Shown here: in pieces, positions 45,585 through 56,888 of the stretch
Numbering within the stretch: position 1 is the first letter of the stretch
Layout: each line of letters starts with the position of its first letter
Assembly: GCF_027595985.1 (NCBI RefSeq)
Contig: NC_073304.1
Span: forward strand, 218,496,000 to 218,559,999
Direction of reading: 5' to 3'
Length of the DNA stretch: 64,000 nt
Origin: Sorex araneus
Taxonomy: Eukaryota > Chordata > Mammalia > Eulipotyphla > Soricidae
Made by a program: the position numbers and the translations under genes
Notes under the pieces: generated by a model
Seen by the model: the letters and a program-made list of their open reading frames with translations, nothing else
Databases searched by the model: none
What the model was told of the DNA's origin: nothing

Positions 45585-46240
45585 TTGATCATCAATTTGC
45601 TCGAGCAGGCCCAGTAATGTCTCCATTCATCCTAGCCCTGAGATTTTAGCAGCCTCTCTTTACTCGTCCTTCCCAATGGTGCCGCATTAGAGACTCTTTC
45701 AGGGTCAGGAGAATGAGACCCATCATTGTTACTGTATTTGGCATATAAATACGCCACGGGGAGCTTGCCAGGCTCTCCCGTGTGGGCAGGAAGCTCTCCG
45801 TAGCTTGCCAATATTCTCCGAGAGGGAGAACTAGGCTATAAGGCACAGGGTCAAGAGACTCTGCATTGCTCTCCTCTAGGAGCTTGGTTTTATAGTCTCT
45901 GGATGTTGGCTGTTGATGGGATTACAGGGCTTCAGTGACAGTTTGTGGGTGTGGCTGCCAAGCTACTGGAAAATGGGGGATCTGGGTAGAAGAGGCCCAG
46001 TCCTAATCCCAGCAGGCTTGGAGATCTGAGCCCTGGGTCCCGCACACCTGGGTTTCTCTGCCGTTTCCTTCATGCGTGAGGCTCATCCAAGCATGTGGAG
46101 AGTGGCCTTGAGCACTGCTATGGCCAGACTCAGGAGGTCTTCAGCTGCCAGGGCTCCACTCAGGGGCGGGAGGGAGACCCAACCCACCTTTTCTGAGGGG
46201 CCCCAGTGAAGACAGCCAGGCGAGGGGGCAAGAGACTCTG
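45585..46240 (-). mobile_element. Composite retroposon: LTR-like head plus SINE tail type 2
   Basis: Same head-tail order as 7480-8130, with TTTTATAGTCTCTGGATG (TATA on the minus strand) at the joint. Confidence 0.6.
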
Positions 46241-46710
46241 ATGCTTATTTGCACATGAAAAATTTTAGCAAGTATCATGTATTGTCTTGTTTTCAAACAA
46301 GGGTGGATATATTTGTATAATGGCAGCCAGGACTGCATGGTTCTTTTTGTTTGACTGATATGTGGCATTTTCTGAATAGACCTGCATCCAGATAGGTCTG
46401 TGTTTATAGCAGCATCATGTGTCTGTCCAGGGACACTTTCCCATCAATACACACTGGAAGAAAAAGAGCTGGGAAAGATGGCTGTGTTACCTTCCCAATT
46501 CCAACAAGAACTATCACACACCCACATGAGAACCAGGAAGAATAATTATTCCAATGATGATTTCTGGACAATCCAAATCAATTATCCATAATTAACTGCT
46601 TAAAGCACAGTTTCAAAAGATTTATAACACTAAGAGATCAGCTTCCTACTTGAGCCATTTCCCCCATGGAAGGGAAATAACATAAATAGCAACAAGGAAA
46701 AGATTTCCTC

Positions 46711-46745
46711 ATTGGCCCAAATACTGGGAGGTCCAGTATATAAAA
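46711..46745 (+). promoter_or_regulatory. K7 core promoter: ATTGG and TATA boxes
   Basis: ATTGG at 46711-46715 and TATAAAA at 46739-46745, 79 bp before the ATG. Confidence 0.8.
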
Positions 46746-46823
46746 GTCCCTGAAAAGTAGTCACCATCATCATATTCTGGGAAACTTTCTCTGAACAGAA
46801 ACCCACCCTCCATTTCTGGAACC

Positions 46824-48224
46824 ATGACCCACTCCTGTTGCTCCCCTTGCTGCCAGCCTACCTGCTGCACAACCACGTGCTGTGGGTCCAGCTGCTGCTG
46901 TAAACCCTGCTGCAGCCCCTGCTGCTCCCCCTGCTGCAAACCCTGCTGCAGCCCCTGCTGCTCCCCTTGCTGCTGTAAACCTTGCTGCTCTACCTGCTGC
47001 TGCAAGCCCTGCTGCTCCCCCTGCTGCTCTCCTTGCTGCTGCAAGCCCTGCTGCTCCCCCTGCTGCACTCCTTGCTGCTGCAAGCCCTGCTGTTCCCCCT
47101 GCTGTAAACCCTGCTGCAGCCCCTGCTGCAAGCCCTGCTGCTCCCCCTGCTGCTCTCCTTGCTGCTGCAAGCCCTGCTGCTCCCCCTGCTGTTCCCCCTG
47201 CTGTAAACCCTGCTGCAGCCCCTGCTGCAAACCCTGCTGCTCCCCCTGCTGCTGCAAGCCTTGCTGCTCCCCCTGCTGTAAACCCTGCTGCAGCCCCTGC
47301 TGCTCCCCTTGCTGCTCCCCCTGCTGCTGCAAGCCTTGCTGCTCCCCCTGCTGCTCCCCCTGCTGTAAACCCTGCTGCTCCCCCTGCTGCTCTCCCTGCT
47401 GCAAGCCCTGCTGCTCTCCCTGCTGCAAGCCTTGCTGCTCCCCCTGCTGTAAACCCTGCTGCTCCCCCTGCTGCTCTCCCTGCTGCAAGCCCTGCTGCTC
47501 CCCCTGCTGCTCTCCCTGCTGTAAACCCTGCTGCTCCCCCTGCTGCAAGCCCTGCTGCTCTCCCTGCTGCAAGCCTTGCTGCTCCCCCTGCTGCTGCAAG
47601 CCTTGCTGCTCCCCCTGCTGCGGCAAGCCTTGCTGTTCCCCCTGCTGCAGCCCCTGCTGTAAACCCTGCTGCTCCCCCTGCTGCTCTCCCTGCTGCAAGC
47701 CCTGCTGCTCTCCCTGCTGCAAGCCTTGCTGCTCCCCCTGCTGCTCCCCCTGCTGTAAACCCTGCTGCTCCCCGTGCTGCTCTCCCTGCTGCAAACCCTG
47801 CTGCTCCCCCTGCTGTTCCCCCTGCTGTAAACCCTGCTGCTCCCCTTGCTGCTCCCCCTGCTGCAAGCCCTGCTGCTCTCCTTGCTGCTGCAAGCCCTGC
47901 TGCTCCCCCTGCTGCTCTCCTTGCTGCTGCAAGCCCTGCTGCTCCCCTTGCTGTTCCCCCTGCTGTAAACCCTGCTGCTCCCCCTGCTGCAGCCCCTGCT
48001 GCAAGCCCTGCTGCTCCCCCTGCTGCAAGCCTTGCTGCTCCCCCTGCTGCAAGCCTTGCTGCTCCCCCTGCTGCCCCCCTTGCTGCAAACCCTGTTGCGT
48101 TCCTTGCTGTAAACCCTGCTGCTGTTGCAAAGTCTGCTGTGTCCCCTGCTGCTGCAGGCCCTGCTGCCCTCCCTGCTGCTCTTGCTGCTGCTCCCCACCT
48201 TCCTGCTGCAAGCCCTGCTGCTAG
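46824..48224 (+). CDS. K7: KRTAP9-like ultra-high-cysteine KAP, greatly expanded
   Basis: 466-codon intronless ORF. The head [15 protein letters not shown] then [11 protein letters not shown] is the most KRTAP9-like of the cluster. Nearly 400 residues of CC-S-P, CC-K-P and CCC-K-P units follow, giving roughly 50% Cys and 25% Pro with Lys and Ser as almost the only others. One terminal [15 protein letters not shown] to [10 protein letters not shown] module ends at TAG. TATAAAA is at 46739-46745, ATTGG at 46711-46715 and AATAAA at 48706-48711. The flanks do not obviously match those of K2 and K6 except at the coding end and a short stretch past the stop. No frameshift interrupts the repeat, which argues for function. 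Confidence 0.89.
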   Translation: MTHSCCSPCCQPTCCTTTCCGSSCCCKPCCSPCCSPCCKPCCSPCCSPCCCKPCCSTCCCKPCCSPCCSPCCCKPCCSPCCTPCCCKPCCSPCCKPCCSPCCKPCCSPCCSPCCCKPCCSPCCSPCCKPCCSPCCKPCCSPCCCKPCCSPCCKPCCSPCCSPCCSPCCCKPCCSPCCSPCCKPCCSPCCSPCCKPCCSPCCKPCCSPCCKPCCSPCCSPCCKPCCSPCCSPCCKPCCSPCCKPCCSPCCKPCCSPCCCKPCCSPCCGKPCCSPCCSPCCKPCCSPCCSPCCKPCCSPCCKPCCSPCCSPCCKPCCSPCCSPCCKPCCSPCCSPCCKPCCSPCCSPCCKPCCSPCCCKPCCSPCCSPCCCKPCCSPCCSPCCKPCCSPCCSPCCKPCCSPCCKPCCSPCCKPCCSPCCPPCCKPCCVPCCKPCCCCKVCCVPCCCRPCCPPCCSCCCSPPSCCKPCC

Positions 48225-48235
48225 CCTTGCTGCCC

Positions 48236-48330
48236 CCACCCTGCTGCCAAACCACCTGCTGAACAACCACCTGCTGCAAAATAACTTGTGTGAGCAGCTG
48301 CTGCCTGCCCACCTGCTGCTCACTCCCTGT
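48236..48330 (+). pseudogene. Out-of-frame KAP C-terminal remnant after K7
   Basis: In one frame the DNA reads PCCQTTC, a TGA, then TTTCCKITCVSSCCLPTCC. It is the longest relic, with a TGA where a cysteine codon is expected. Confidence 0.55.
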
Positions 48331-48705
48331 CCACCTTGCTGCTGACCAGACCAGCCTGCTTTTGATCCTCTTGTTTAAGACCCAACAGTCTAACAACAAC
48401 TTGTATCGTGCAATAATCCAGGTCTGGCCATTATCAAATTATTGATTGCTTGTCCTGTAAATGGTCCAAAAGTCTGCTTGACGGGGAACAATCTGCTTCT
48501 CTGATTTTCTTTGCTGTAGCCTTCGTCAGTTGTACACATCCTGGGCCACTTTAACCTGTCCAAGAGCTTTCTTTTGGAAAAGTGATTGTCTCCCTTATTC
48601 TGTCAGCAACTAGAAAAACAAGCAAACAAAGACCAATTAACATTTTTCTTGATTGTCCTCTGTGACTCCCCTCCCATTTACAGGAAATCTCCCTGATTCT
48701 TTTCG

Positions 48706-48711
48706 AATAAA
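48706..48711 (+). promoter_or_regulatory. K7 poly(A) signal
   Basis: First AATAAA after the K7 stop, about 480 bp downstream. Confidence 0.6.
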
Positions 48712-48859
48712 ATGTAGACCATCTGCATCTTTTCCTGTTGTTTTGTGTGTTTTTATGAATCAACTTTATAAGACATTACATTCTGACTTTATTTCACTTC
48801 TATCATCTCTTTCTAGACTATCAGAAGCCTTAGCCAAGAATATCTTTAGGAGCCTATTG

Positions 48860-49010
48860 AGAAAGGTTCCTTGCCTTGCAACAGCCCAGGGCTGAGGTCT
48901 TGTTTTATCTCAGGGCATCTTCACTTAGCTCAGGCTCAAGTAGAAGTAATCCAGCTCTGCTTTTGCCTCAGCTCTCCAAGAAGGAAAACACGCACCGCAC
49001 CCCTTTCCAT
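48860..49010 (+). repeat. Local direct repeat, unit 1
   Basis: GAGAAAGGTT, GGGCTGAGGTCTTGTTTTAT and AGTAATCCAGCTCT recur in diverged form at 49517-49700. Confidence 0.65.
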
Positions 49011-49134
49011 GCACAAATAAAGGAATATGAGAAGCAACAAGAAAATCAGGCAGGACTGAATCTGTGATTGGTATGATCGTAATGGCAAAGAAAGGAAGGG
49101 GACATTGTGAGAAAATAAACAAGAGAAAACACAC

Positions 49135-49272
49135 TGTTACTGTCATTGTCATCCCGTTGCTATCGATTTGTTCGAGAGGGCACCAGTAACGTCTCTCAGT
49201 GTGAGACTTATTGTTACTGTTTTTGGCATATCCAATATGCCACGGGTAGTTTGCCAGGCTCTGCCATGTGGA
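49135..49272 (-). mobile_element. tRNA-SINE tail type 2 fragment
   Basis: CATCCCGTTGCTATCGATTT to TTGCCAGGCTCTGCC; head missing. Confidence 0.75.
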
Positions 49273-49516
49273 GAAAACACACAGGATTCAGATTTTGGCA
49301 TACAGTGGTTGCCACAAATCGGAAGAGTGTTTAAGGCCCAGTTCTATTTGATCAAGCTGACAGAAGTGAGAAAAGTCATCCTCTTCCTGGTCAATGCCTA
49401 TGATTCTCTGAAGTATCGTTCATGGTGAACATGTCCTTGAGATGATTTTCAACATTTACTGAAAAGCTAGTCAAGACTGTGTTCTGAGCTTTACCAAAAG
49501 CCAAGAGCATGTTTGC

Positions 49517-49700
49517 AACCTATTAAGGAGAAAGGTTATTTTCCCTGCAATAGTCCAGAGCTGAGGCTTTGTTTTATCTTGAGTAACTTCACCTAACTCA
49601 GACTCAAGTGGAAATAATCCAGCTCTAATAGCAGGCCTTTTCCCCGGTGTCTCATTTTCAAACGAGCCTTCAATGGAGGTCTTACTGCTGGTTAAAACCA
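49517..49700 (+). repeat. Local direct repeat, unit 2
   Basis: Partner of 48860-49010 (GAGCTGAGGCTTTGTTTTAT, AATAATCCAGCTCT). Confidence 0.65.
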
Positions 49701-51003
49701 GCCAAGAAGGCATGGGACATGCACCAACTCGCACTGTTGCTTAGCTTATAAACTTCTTGATTGGCTTCCAAGAACTAACCTGTTTCTTCTTCACTATTTC
49801 ATTTTATGATGCAGCAGAGAAGATCAAAGATCAAAGAGGCAACTCTAGGATCAACATAGTCTTGCATATAAAAAAATATGACTTGAGGTTATCACGTCTA
49901 TCTCATTTATTTAGTTATCAACAGATTGAGCTTAAGGACAAATGAGGAGGTATGAGAATTCATAAATTCAAAATACTTTTCCTTCAGCAAATAGTCTTGT
50001 GGACCTATATGTCCCAATCTCTGAGTTCACTTAGTAAATACAGAAGTAAACAAAAACAAATGACCAAGGTCTGACCCTTGTCAGATTTTATAAGGACTAG
50101 CATAAGAAATTATACTCTTCTGGTGACAAATAAAATAAAATAAACCAAGGGTCCAGGGATAGGGTTCAATGGTAGAGAACCTTGTTTTCACACATAAGGC
50201 TAAGAGTTCTATTCCCAGAAGCATCCTGGACCTGCTCTAATTACCTCTAACACCCCAAGATGTGCACAGCCACTCATTGGTCACAACAAAGTGGATATCA
50301 GCACTGCAGCCACATATGAAAACTCTGGATATTGCAAAATTACAAAAATATAGGAAAAAATGGGGGTGAGGGAGTGAAATAAAATTGCTTGGTCTAATAT
50401 TAAAGAAAAAAAAAGAAATCACAGAGGAAAAACATCTAAATTGACAATTTGGATCCACTACTATATAGAATAGTTTGTATGAAATAAACACAATAAAGGA
50501 AAAATTTTCGAAGAAACCAAGAGGTAATCCAAAAGTCTCCCCGTCAATAAAAGCCCAGGTCAAACAGGTTTAATACTGTGTTTTGCCAGACTTTCAAAAG
50601 GGGTTTATTACCTATCCTTTCCAAGCATTCTCAGAAATGAATCAAAGAAACAGAAATTCATTCTAATAGTTTACATGAGGTCAACATTGCCCTAAAAGCA
50701 CATAGAGAAAGAGATATTATTTTAAAAATAAAATTATATACCAATATTCCTGGTTAGTATAGATAAAAGGATCTCAACAAAATCTTAGTGAATGAATTCA
50801 ACAATACCATCAAAAGGGTTGTGTGCCCTTATCGGTGAAATTCATCCCAGGGATGCAATGATAGTCAACCTATGCAGATAAATCTATGCAGATAAACTAA
50901 TGTGATCCACTACATTGTCAAACGAAAATATAAGAATCACGTGATTTACAGTAGATGGAGAGAAAGCTTTTGATAATATTTAATAGCATTTAATGGTCTT
51001 TAA

Positions 51004-51249
51004 GAGCTGGAGCGATAGCACAGCGGGTAGGGCATTTGCCTTGCATGCAGCCGACCTGGGTTTGATTCCTTCATCCCTCTCAGAGAGCCCAGCAAGCGAC
51101 CAAGAGTATCCACCCACACAGCAAAGCCTATTTGCTGTGGCATATTCAATATGCCAAAAAACAGTAACAACAAGTCTCACAATGGAAACATTACAGGTGC
51201 CTACTTGAGCAAATTGATGAGCAATGGGATGACAGTGACAGTGACAGTG
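51004..51249 (+). mobile_element. tRNA-SINE, tail type 2
   Basis: Head as in the type 1 copies, then a different tail (CTCAGAGAGCCCAGCAAG; GAGCAATGGGATGACAGTG). Direct repeat ATGGTCTTTAA at 50993-51003 and 51250-51260. Confidence 0.9.
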
Positions 51250-51985
51250 ATGGTCTTTAAAACTTAAAAAATTAAAATAACTTATCTGAATATTGTAAAG
51301 GCCATAAATAACAAACCCGCTGACATTATACTCAATGGAAGAAAAAAAGAAACCCTTTCCTCTCATATGAGACACAAAGCAAAGAAATCCACTTTCACCA
51401 CTATATTACTATATTATTCCACGTTCTATCAGAAATCCTAGCCTTAGAAATAAGGCAAGAAAAAATATATTGAAGGCATTCGAATTAAAAAAAACTCACT
51501 ATTTGCAGATGACATGAAATATACATAGAAATTTCTAATGATTTCATAAAACAAAGCTTTTAGAAACAACAAATCAAGATAGTAAAGTAGGAGGCTACCA
51601 AACAATCAAATGTGTGGCGGAATGAAAAGAGCTTCTCAAATCAGTGGCATCTGATTAAGAATCTAAGATAAACCCTCACATTTGGTGAGTATATTGATGA
51701 CAATGTGTTAGGTACACTAACGAAGTGGAGGAAGGAAAACCTCTTCAACAAATGGTATTGGGAAAAGTGATTAGCCACATGTAAAAATAAATGAATAGAC
51801 AAATGAAATTGATTTCCTATCTCACACTGTATATACAAAAGTTTAAAGTTAATTTAAAATTAATAAAGACCTCAGTCGTAGACTTTAAACCATAAAATAC
51901 ATCAACGAAAACAATGGCAAAGTAAACAAAAAGCAAAAATAAATGATATCTCATCAAAGCCTACCTACCTTAAAGGAAAATAAGA

Positions 51986-52215
51986 GCGAGCGAGAGAGAA
52001 AGAGAGAGAGAGAAAGAGAGAGAGAGAGAGGAGAAAAGTTTCTACCATAGAGACAGGCTGTGGGGTTGGGGTTGGAAGAGGTGGGTGGGATGGAAACTGG
52101 GGACATTGGTGGAGGGAGATGTGCACTGGTGAAGGGATAGGTATTGGAACATTGTATAACTGAAACTCAATTAGAAACAACTTTACAACTGTATATCTCA
52201 AGGTGATTAAAATTT
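51986..52215 (+). mobile_element. L1 3' UTR fragment
   Basis: (GA)n, a G-rich stretch and CACTGGTGAAGGGATAG typical of the local L1 3' UTR, lying inside older L1 sequence. Confidence 0.6.
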
Positions 52216-53664
52216 TAAAATTAAGTTAAAATATTTGCATCATAAAATAAATTTCTGCTGAAATGAGACCCCACCCTACTCTCTTGATTGGGGGAAAATA
52301 ATCATCATACATCATACATCTGAGAATTGGGTTAATATTGAAGATAAGTATGGCACTCACAAAATCCATCAATAAAGAACAGCTTCAACACAAACCGGAA
52401 TGAGGAACTAATAGACACTTCCCCAAAGAAAACATCAATGGCCAACAGGAACAGGAAAAAGTCATTATTGAGTATCAGGAAAATGCAAATCACAACTACA
52501 AAGAGAGATCACATCATACCAGTGAGAATGGTCCTTATCAAAAAGTCCAGAAAAAATACATAAAAACATTATTGATGTGGATGAGGTGAAAATAGGAAAC
52601 TTGCAGTGACTGTTGATGAGGTTGCTGATGGGACTGACTTCTGGTTCAATCTCTGTAGAAAGCAGCATGGAAACATATAAAATCAAAAATAGACCTACCT
52701 TATGATGCAGCATCTGGTCCCAAAGCACAATAGCTTTTGCTGAAAGAAAAAGAAAAACACATAAATACCTATATTCATCACATTTCTGTTAATTGCCAAG
52801 ATCTGGAAGCAACCCAAATGCCCAACAGCTGAGTGGATATAGAAATCATGGTCTATATGCCTGATGGAATAATATTCAACTACAAGAAATAATGAAACCT
52901 TGACGTTTGTTACAGTTGGATGAAACTGGAGAGTGTCGTGTTAAGCAAAATGTGTCAGAGAGAGATGGATAAATGTTAGATTAGATCTCTCACATGTGTC
53001 ATATTTTAAAAAATTGTAGTCGATTTCAAATAAATCCTTGAACCCTGATAACAGAACTGAGGTTACCAAGCCAGAATTTGAAGTGCAGAGAGGTTGGGAA
53101 AATTGGGGTGGGCAGTGGAAAAAGATGGGGCAGACTGCAAGAGAGTTAGAGACAGCTGGGGGAGTCCTTGGCGCTTCAGTGATAGTATTGGTGTAGCATC
53201 ACTGTATGCCAAAAGCATAAATATTAACACCACTGTAACCATGTTACCTCAATAATAATAAAATAAAAAGACAGAACCAAAGGAAAATAAGAAGTCAGCT
53301 AGAAAAAATAAAAGCTTAAATCTATTAAGTTTCTTGTCCATGGGCCTCTGCCACAGAACAAAGAATATGAAAGGAAAAAAAAAACAGCAAATTTTGATTC
53401 CCAAATCCAGAGATATACAGCAGTATCTGTTGCCTCTGTGCTAGAGAACAAATAAGTGGAAATTAGAAGTTAGAATTAGAAGTGGTTAATTCAATGGCTG
53501 GGTATACACAGGTAACAGCAGAAAGTGGATGATGTGTTCTCAAAACAGCTTGGAAAAGTGTTACAAATATAAATGAGAACAGGAATAAAAACACTACTTC
53601 TTTCTATTTATAAAATGCACCTAGGTGCTTCCCCTTTCTGGGGATGGTCCACATCTCCACCTCT

Positions 53665-53912
53665 GTAGCACTGTAGCACTGTCATCCCATTGTTCATCAA
53701 TTTGTTCGAGCGGGCACCAGTAACGTCTCCATTGTGAGACTTGTTACTGGTTTTGGCATATCGAATATGCCATAGGTAGCTTGCCAGGCTCTGCCGTGCA
53801 GGCGGGATACTCTCAGTATCTTGCTGGGCTCTCCTAGAGGGATAGAGGAATCGAATCCGAGTCAGCTGCTTGCAAGGCAAACGCCTTACCTGCTGTGCTA
53901 TTGCTCCAACCC
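53665..53912 (-). mobile_element. tRNA-SINE, tail type 2
   Basis: Reverse orientation, direct repeat CTCCACCTCT at 53655-53664 and 53913-53922. Confidence 0.9.
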
Positions 53913-53974
53913 CTCCACCTCTATTTGAGATGTATATAATCAGCTGTTACCCTCTGCCTCTGGAGAAGCCAGAG

Positions 53975-53975
53975 T

Positions 53976-54042
<67 letters not shown>

Positions 54043-54252
54043 CTGTCTCCTACCCTCCCTTCCTCCCTCCCTCTATCCATCCCTCCCTCTCTGTCTCTGT
54101 TTCTCTGTCTCTATATTTCTGTCTCTCTGTCTCTGCCTCTCTCTGTCTCTGTCTGTTTATCTCTCTCTCTGTCTCTCTGTCTCTGTTTGTCTCTCTGTCT
54201 CTGTCTGTCTCTCTGTCTCTGTCTCTCTCTGTCTGTCTGTCTCTCTCTCCTT
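53975..54252 (+). repeat. Compound (CT)n, (ATCT)n, (CTGT)n microsatellite
   Basis: CT run to ~54001, 11 or so ATCT units, then CT/CTGT-rich DNA to ~54250. Confidence 0.93.
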
Positions 54253-55640
54253 CCTCATAATCGCTAAATAAAACAATCTTAAATATTTGGGAAAACAGTC
54301 AGAATTTTATTATAACCTGAAAAGAAACCATTGACCAAATTGGTGAAAGGAAATTGAAGAAATTGGCCATCAAAGTTCATATGACTTCCACTTAATGATG
54401 TGTTCTATATAAGCAGAAGTGTATCCTATACCATGGAAAGGCGGGTACCTAACTTTGGAGAAAGGAACTGGAGGAAAAATAGCTGTTGAGCTATTTCATT
54501 GGTAGCACAATGAAATATAAGGGCATATCCAATCTAAGTAGGATAAGTTACTCTCACGAGATGGATCACAGTAACTTAAGGTCACACATGTTAGCAGAGA
54601 TATGCACTTTTAATTCAGTGATTCTATTATGGTATTTATAAAGCTTTTGTGTAAGACCATTCTCCCTGGGACTCCCACTGTTTTTACATCTCTTTAAGTC
54701 AGAGTCGTTTCAATAAAAATCAATAATAAAATTACAACCCTCCCTGGCAATAGTATTCAAGAAAATTGCAGGATATATAATAATATTATAAATGACATGG
54801 TGTGTGACTGTAGATTATAAATTATTAAAGGTATAATAAAATACAAGAAAAGGTTTAAGGAAAATGTTTAATTTTACACAAAATGTAATGATTTGTATGG
54901 AAGAAGTTAATTAAAAGTGATATAAGCAGAAAATCTAAAAAGTTTTTATAAATTCAGGAAATTTAACCAATAACTATACAATGCTATTCTTCTCATGCCT
55001 TTTCTCTACACACACACAAAGACACACACACACACACACACACACAAAACAGAAAAAAATGCCGACGACAATCACAAATAATTGAAGAAATAATGACTTC
55101 AGATATTCAAGACAATATAAGAATGCAATATTGTACATTGATTTTACTTTGCTCAATGAGACAGGTCCTGGCAAACATTCTTTCCCACGTATATCATCAA
55201 GCTGGGGTACACGGCAGGTGCTTAGTCCCAGAGAGATGCTCGTAGCAGTCTCAATCAATTCAGACGTTTTATGGTCCAACAGACTTAAACTCTGTATGGA
55301 TTTCATTTCTCCCCATTATTAGGTAGCACTAACCCCTTCCTCAGGAACACTTCCCATCTCATTTACAGTCAAGGAAGTCAGCTGCAGAGAAATAGCTGTT
55401 TTGACAGCTATTTCCCAGGGGGCAGGAAAATGTTTTATAATAAGAAAGGATCAAAGTCAGAACAACACTGATGATGTAACTTGCTTCCTCTTACCTGAGA
55501 AAAGCTTCCATAAGACCTTATTAGCTCAGAAGCAGACCGAACAATTATACGCTGAAGTTCATTACATTGAGAGGAACTTCCTCATCGACAATTCCTCCAA
55601 GAATGATCAAAAACAATATAAGGCATGAGGAAAAGTCAAG
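54253..55640. other. K8 upstream region
   Basis: AT-rich with a CA repeat and no recognised gene. Confidence 0.5.
55010..55047 (+). repeat. (CA)n microsatellite
   Basis: ACACACA run broken by one AAAG. Confidence 0.93.
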
Positions 55641-55643
55641 CTT

Positions 55644-55677
55644 ATTGGTGTAAATTTTGTGGATCCAGAGTATAAAA
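55644..55677 (+). promoter_or_regulatory. K8 core promoter: ATTGG and TATA boxes
   Basis: ATTGG at 55644-55648 and TATAAAA at 55671-55677, 78 bp before the ATG. Confidence 0.8.
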
Positions 55678-55754
55678 GCCCAAGAGAGAGAGGGATCATC
55701 ATCATCTTCTGGGAACTCCTCTCTGACACAGGACCGCCCACCCCCCACACCACC

Positions 55755-56354
55755 ATGTGCTGCTCCCCTTGCTGCCCGCCCACCTGCGGTGGGTCCAGCT
55801 GCTGCCAGCCTTGTTGCTGTCGCCCTGTCACCTGCTGCACCACCACCTGCTGCAAGCCCTGCTGCTCCCCCTGCTGCTGCAAGCCCTGCTGCTCCCCCTG
55901 CTGCAGCCCCTGCTGCTCCCCTTGCTGCAAGCCCTGCTGCTCCCCCTGCTGCTCCCCCTGCTGCTCCCCTTGCTGCAAGCCCTGCTGCTCCCCCTGCTGC
56001 TCCCCTTGCTGCAAGCCCTGCTGCTCCCCTTGCTGCTCCCCTTGCTGCAAGCCCTGCTGTTCCCCCTGCTGCTCCCCTTGCTGCAAGCCCTGCTGCTCCC
56101 CCTGCTGCTCCCCTTGCTGCAAGCCCTGCTGCTCCCCCTGCTGCTCCCCTTGCTGCAAGCCCTGCTGCTCCCCCTGCTGCTCCCCTTGCTGCAAGCCCTG
56201 CTGCTCCCCTTGCTGCTGCAGCCCCTGCTGTCCCCCTCCTTGCTGCTGCAAACCCTGCTGCCCCCCTCCTTGCTGCTGCAGCCCATACTGCCCCCCTCCT
56301 TCCTGCTGCACCTCCTGCTGCTGCAAACCCTGCTGTTCCCCCTGCTGCTGCTGA
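55755..56354 (+). CDS. K8: keratin-associated protein, ultra-high-cysteine, divergent C-terminus
   Basis: 199-codon ORF with start CACCACCATGTGC at 55755. TATA at 55671-55677 excludes the upstream in-frame Met at 55659. The head [17 protein letters not shown] then [14 protein letters not shown] belongs to the K1/K3/K4/K5 class. The middle is a regular 12-residue rhythm [12 protein letters not shown]. The C-terminus is unique here, with [17 protein letters not shown] and [16 protein letters not shown], ending CSPCCC then TGA. AATAAA is at 56883-56888. A cysteine-rich tail in another frame lies just past the stop (56398-56454), suggesting an earlier, longer protein. Confidence 0.88.
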   Translation: MCCSPCCPPTCGGSSCCQPCCCRPVTCCTTTCCKPCCSPCCCKPCCSPCCSPCCSPCCKPCCSPCCSPCCSPCCKPCCSPCCSPCCKPCCSPCCSPCCKPCCSPCCSPCCKPCCSPCCSPCCKPCCSPCCSPCCKPCCSPCCSPCCKPCCSPCCCSPCCPPPCCCKPCCPPPCCCSPYCPPPSCCTSCCCKPCCSPCCC

Positions 56355-56397
56355 AGCCCCTGCTGCCAGCCCCATAGATCTCTTCCTCCTGCAGCTC

Positions 56398-56457
56398 AAG
56401 CCCTGCAGCCCACCCATCTGCTGTGTTTCCAACTGCCCCCAGCTTGGCTGCTGCTGA
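56398..56457 (+). pseudogene. Out-of-frame KAP C-terminal remnant after K8
   Basis: Reads [19 protein letters not shown] then TGA, in the +1 frame relative to K8 and about 43 bp past its stop. Its sequence is unlike the relics after the other genes. Confidence 0.5.
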
Positions 56458-56882
56458 TGCCCTTGCCAAGGACCACCTGGACTCCCAGCGCTGATTGTCC
56501 TTTGTGAAGACAGACTCGCCTGCAAACCTCACTGAAAGCCAGACCTCTACCACCATATTTCTGTTACCTTCTGCCTGGTGAGCCCAGAGCCCCTTGTACC
56601 AGCTTGACTGTTGAGGGTACCTCACTGAATTCTTCTCCTAGGGTCCCTGTGCAATCCTGATCCCCGGTTTTACTCTGTATTCAAGTTCTTTATCGTCTTC
56701 TTCTAGGTCATTTGCAAAACAAATCTTTGTAACTGTTATAGAGTTTTCTGCAACTGCTAGAGAATCCTCACAGTCCTTCTTCTAGGACTGTGCTTCTGTA
56801 TTTCTGTTTCTGTTTCTGCTTTCTATTTTGAAGTTCACTTTGACTTGTCCTTTCAATGCAGAGAATCTGACTTATATTTCCT

Positions 56883-56888
56883 AATAAA
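56883..56888 (+). promoter_or_regulatory. K8 poly(A) signal
   Basis: First AATAAA after the K8 stop (CCTAATAAACC), about 530 bp downstream, matching the 3' UTR length of the other genes. Confidence 0.65.

Larger units (their letters stand above)
50690..53285 (+). mobile_element. Old L1 ORF2/3' region, interrupted
   Basis: Degenerate L1 ORF2 text in order (CTCAACAAAATCTTAG near 50770; CAAAGAGAGATCACATCATACCAG at 52499; tail at ~53260-53285). It is interrupted by a SINE (51004-51249) and by a different L1 3' UTR (51986-52215). No intact frame. Confidence 0.65.
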
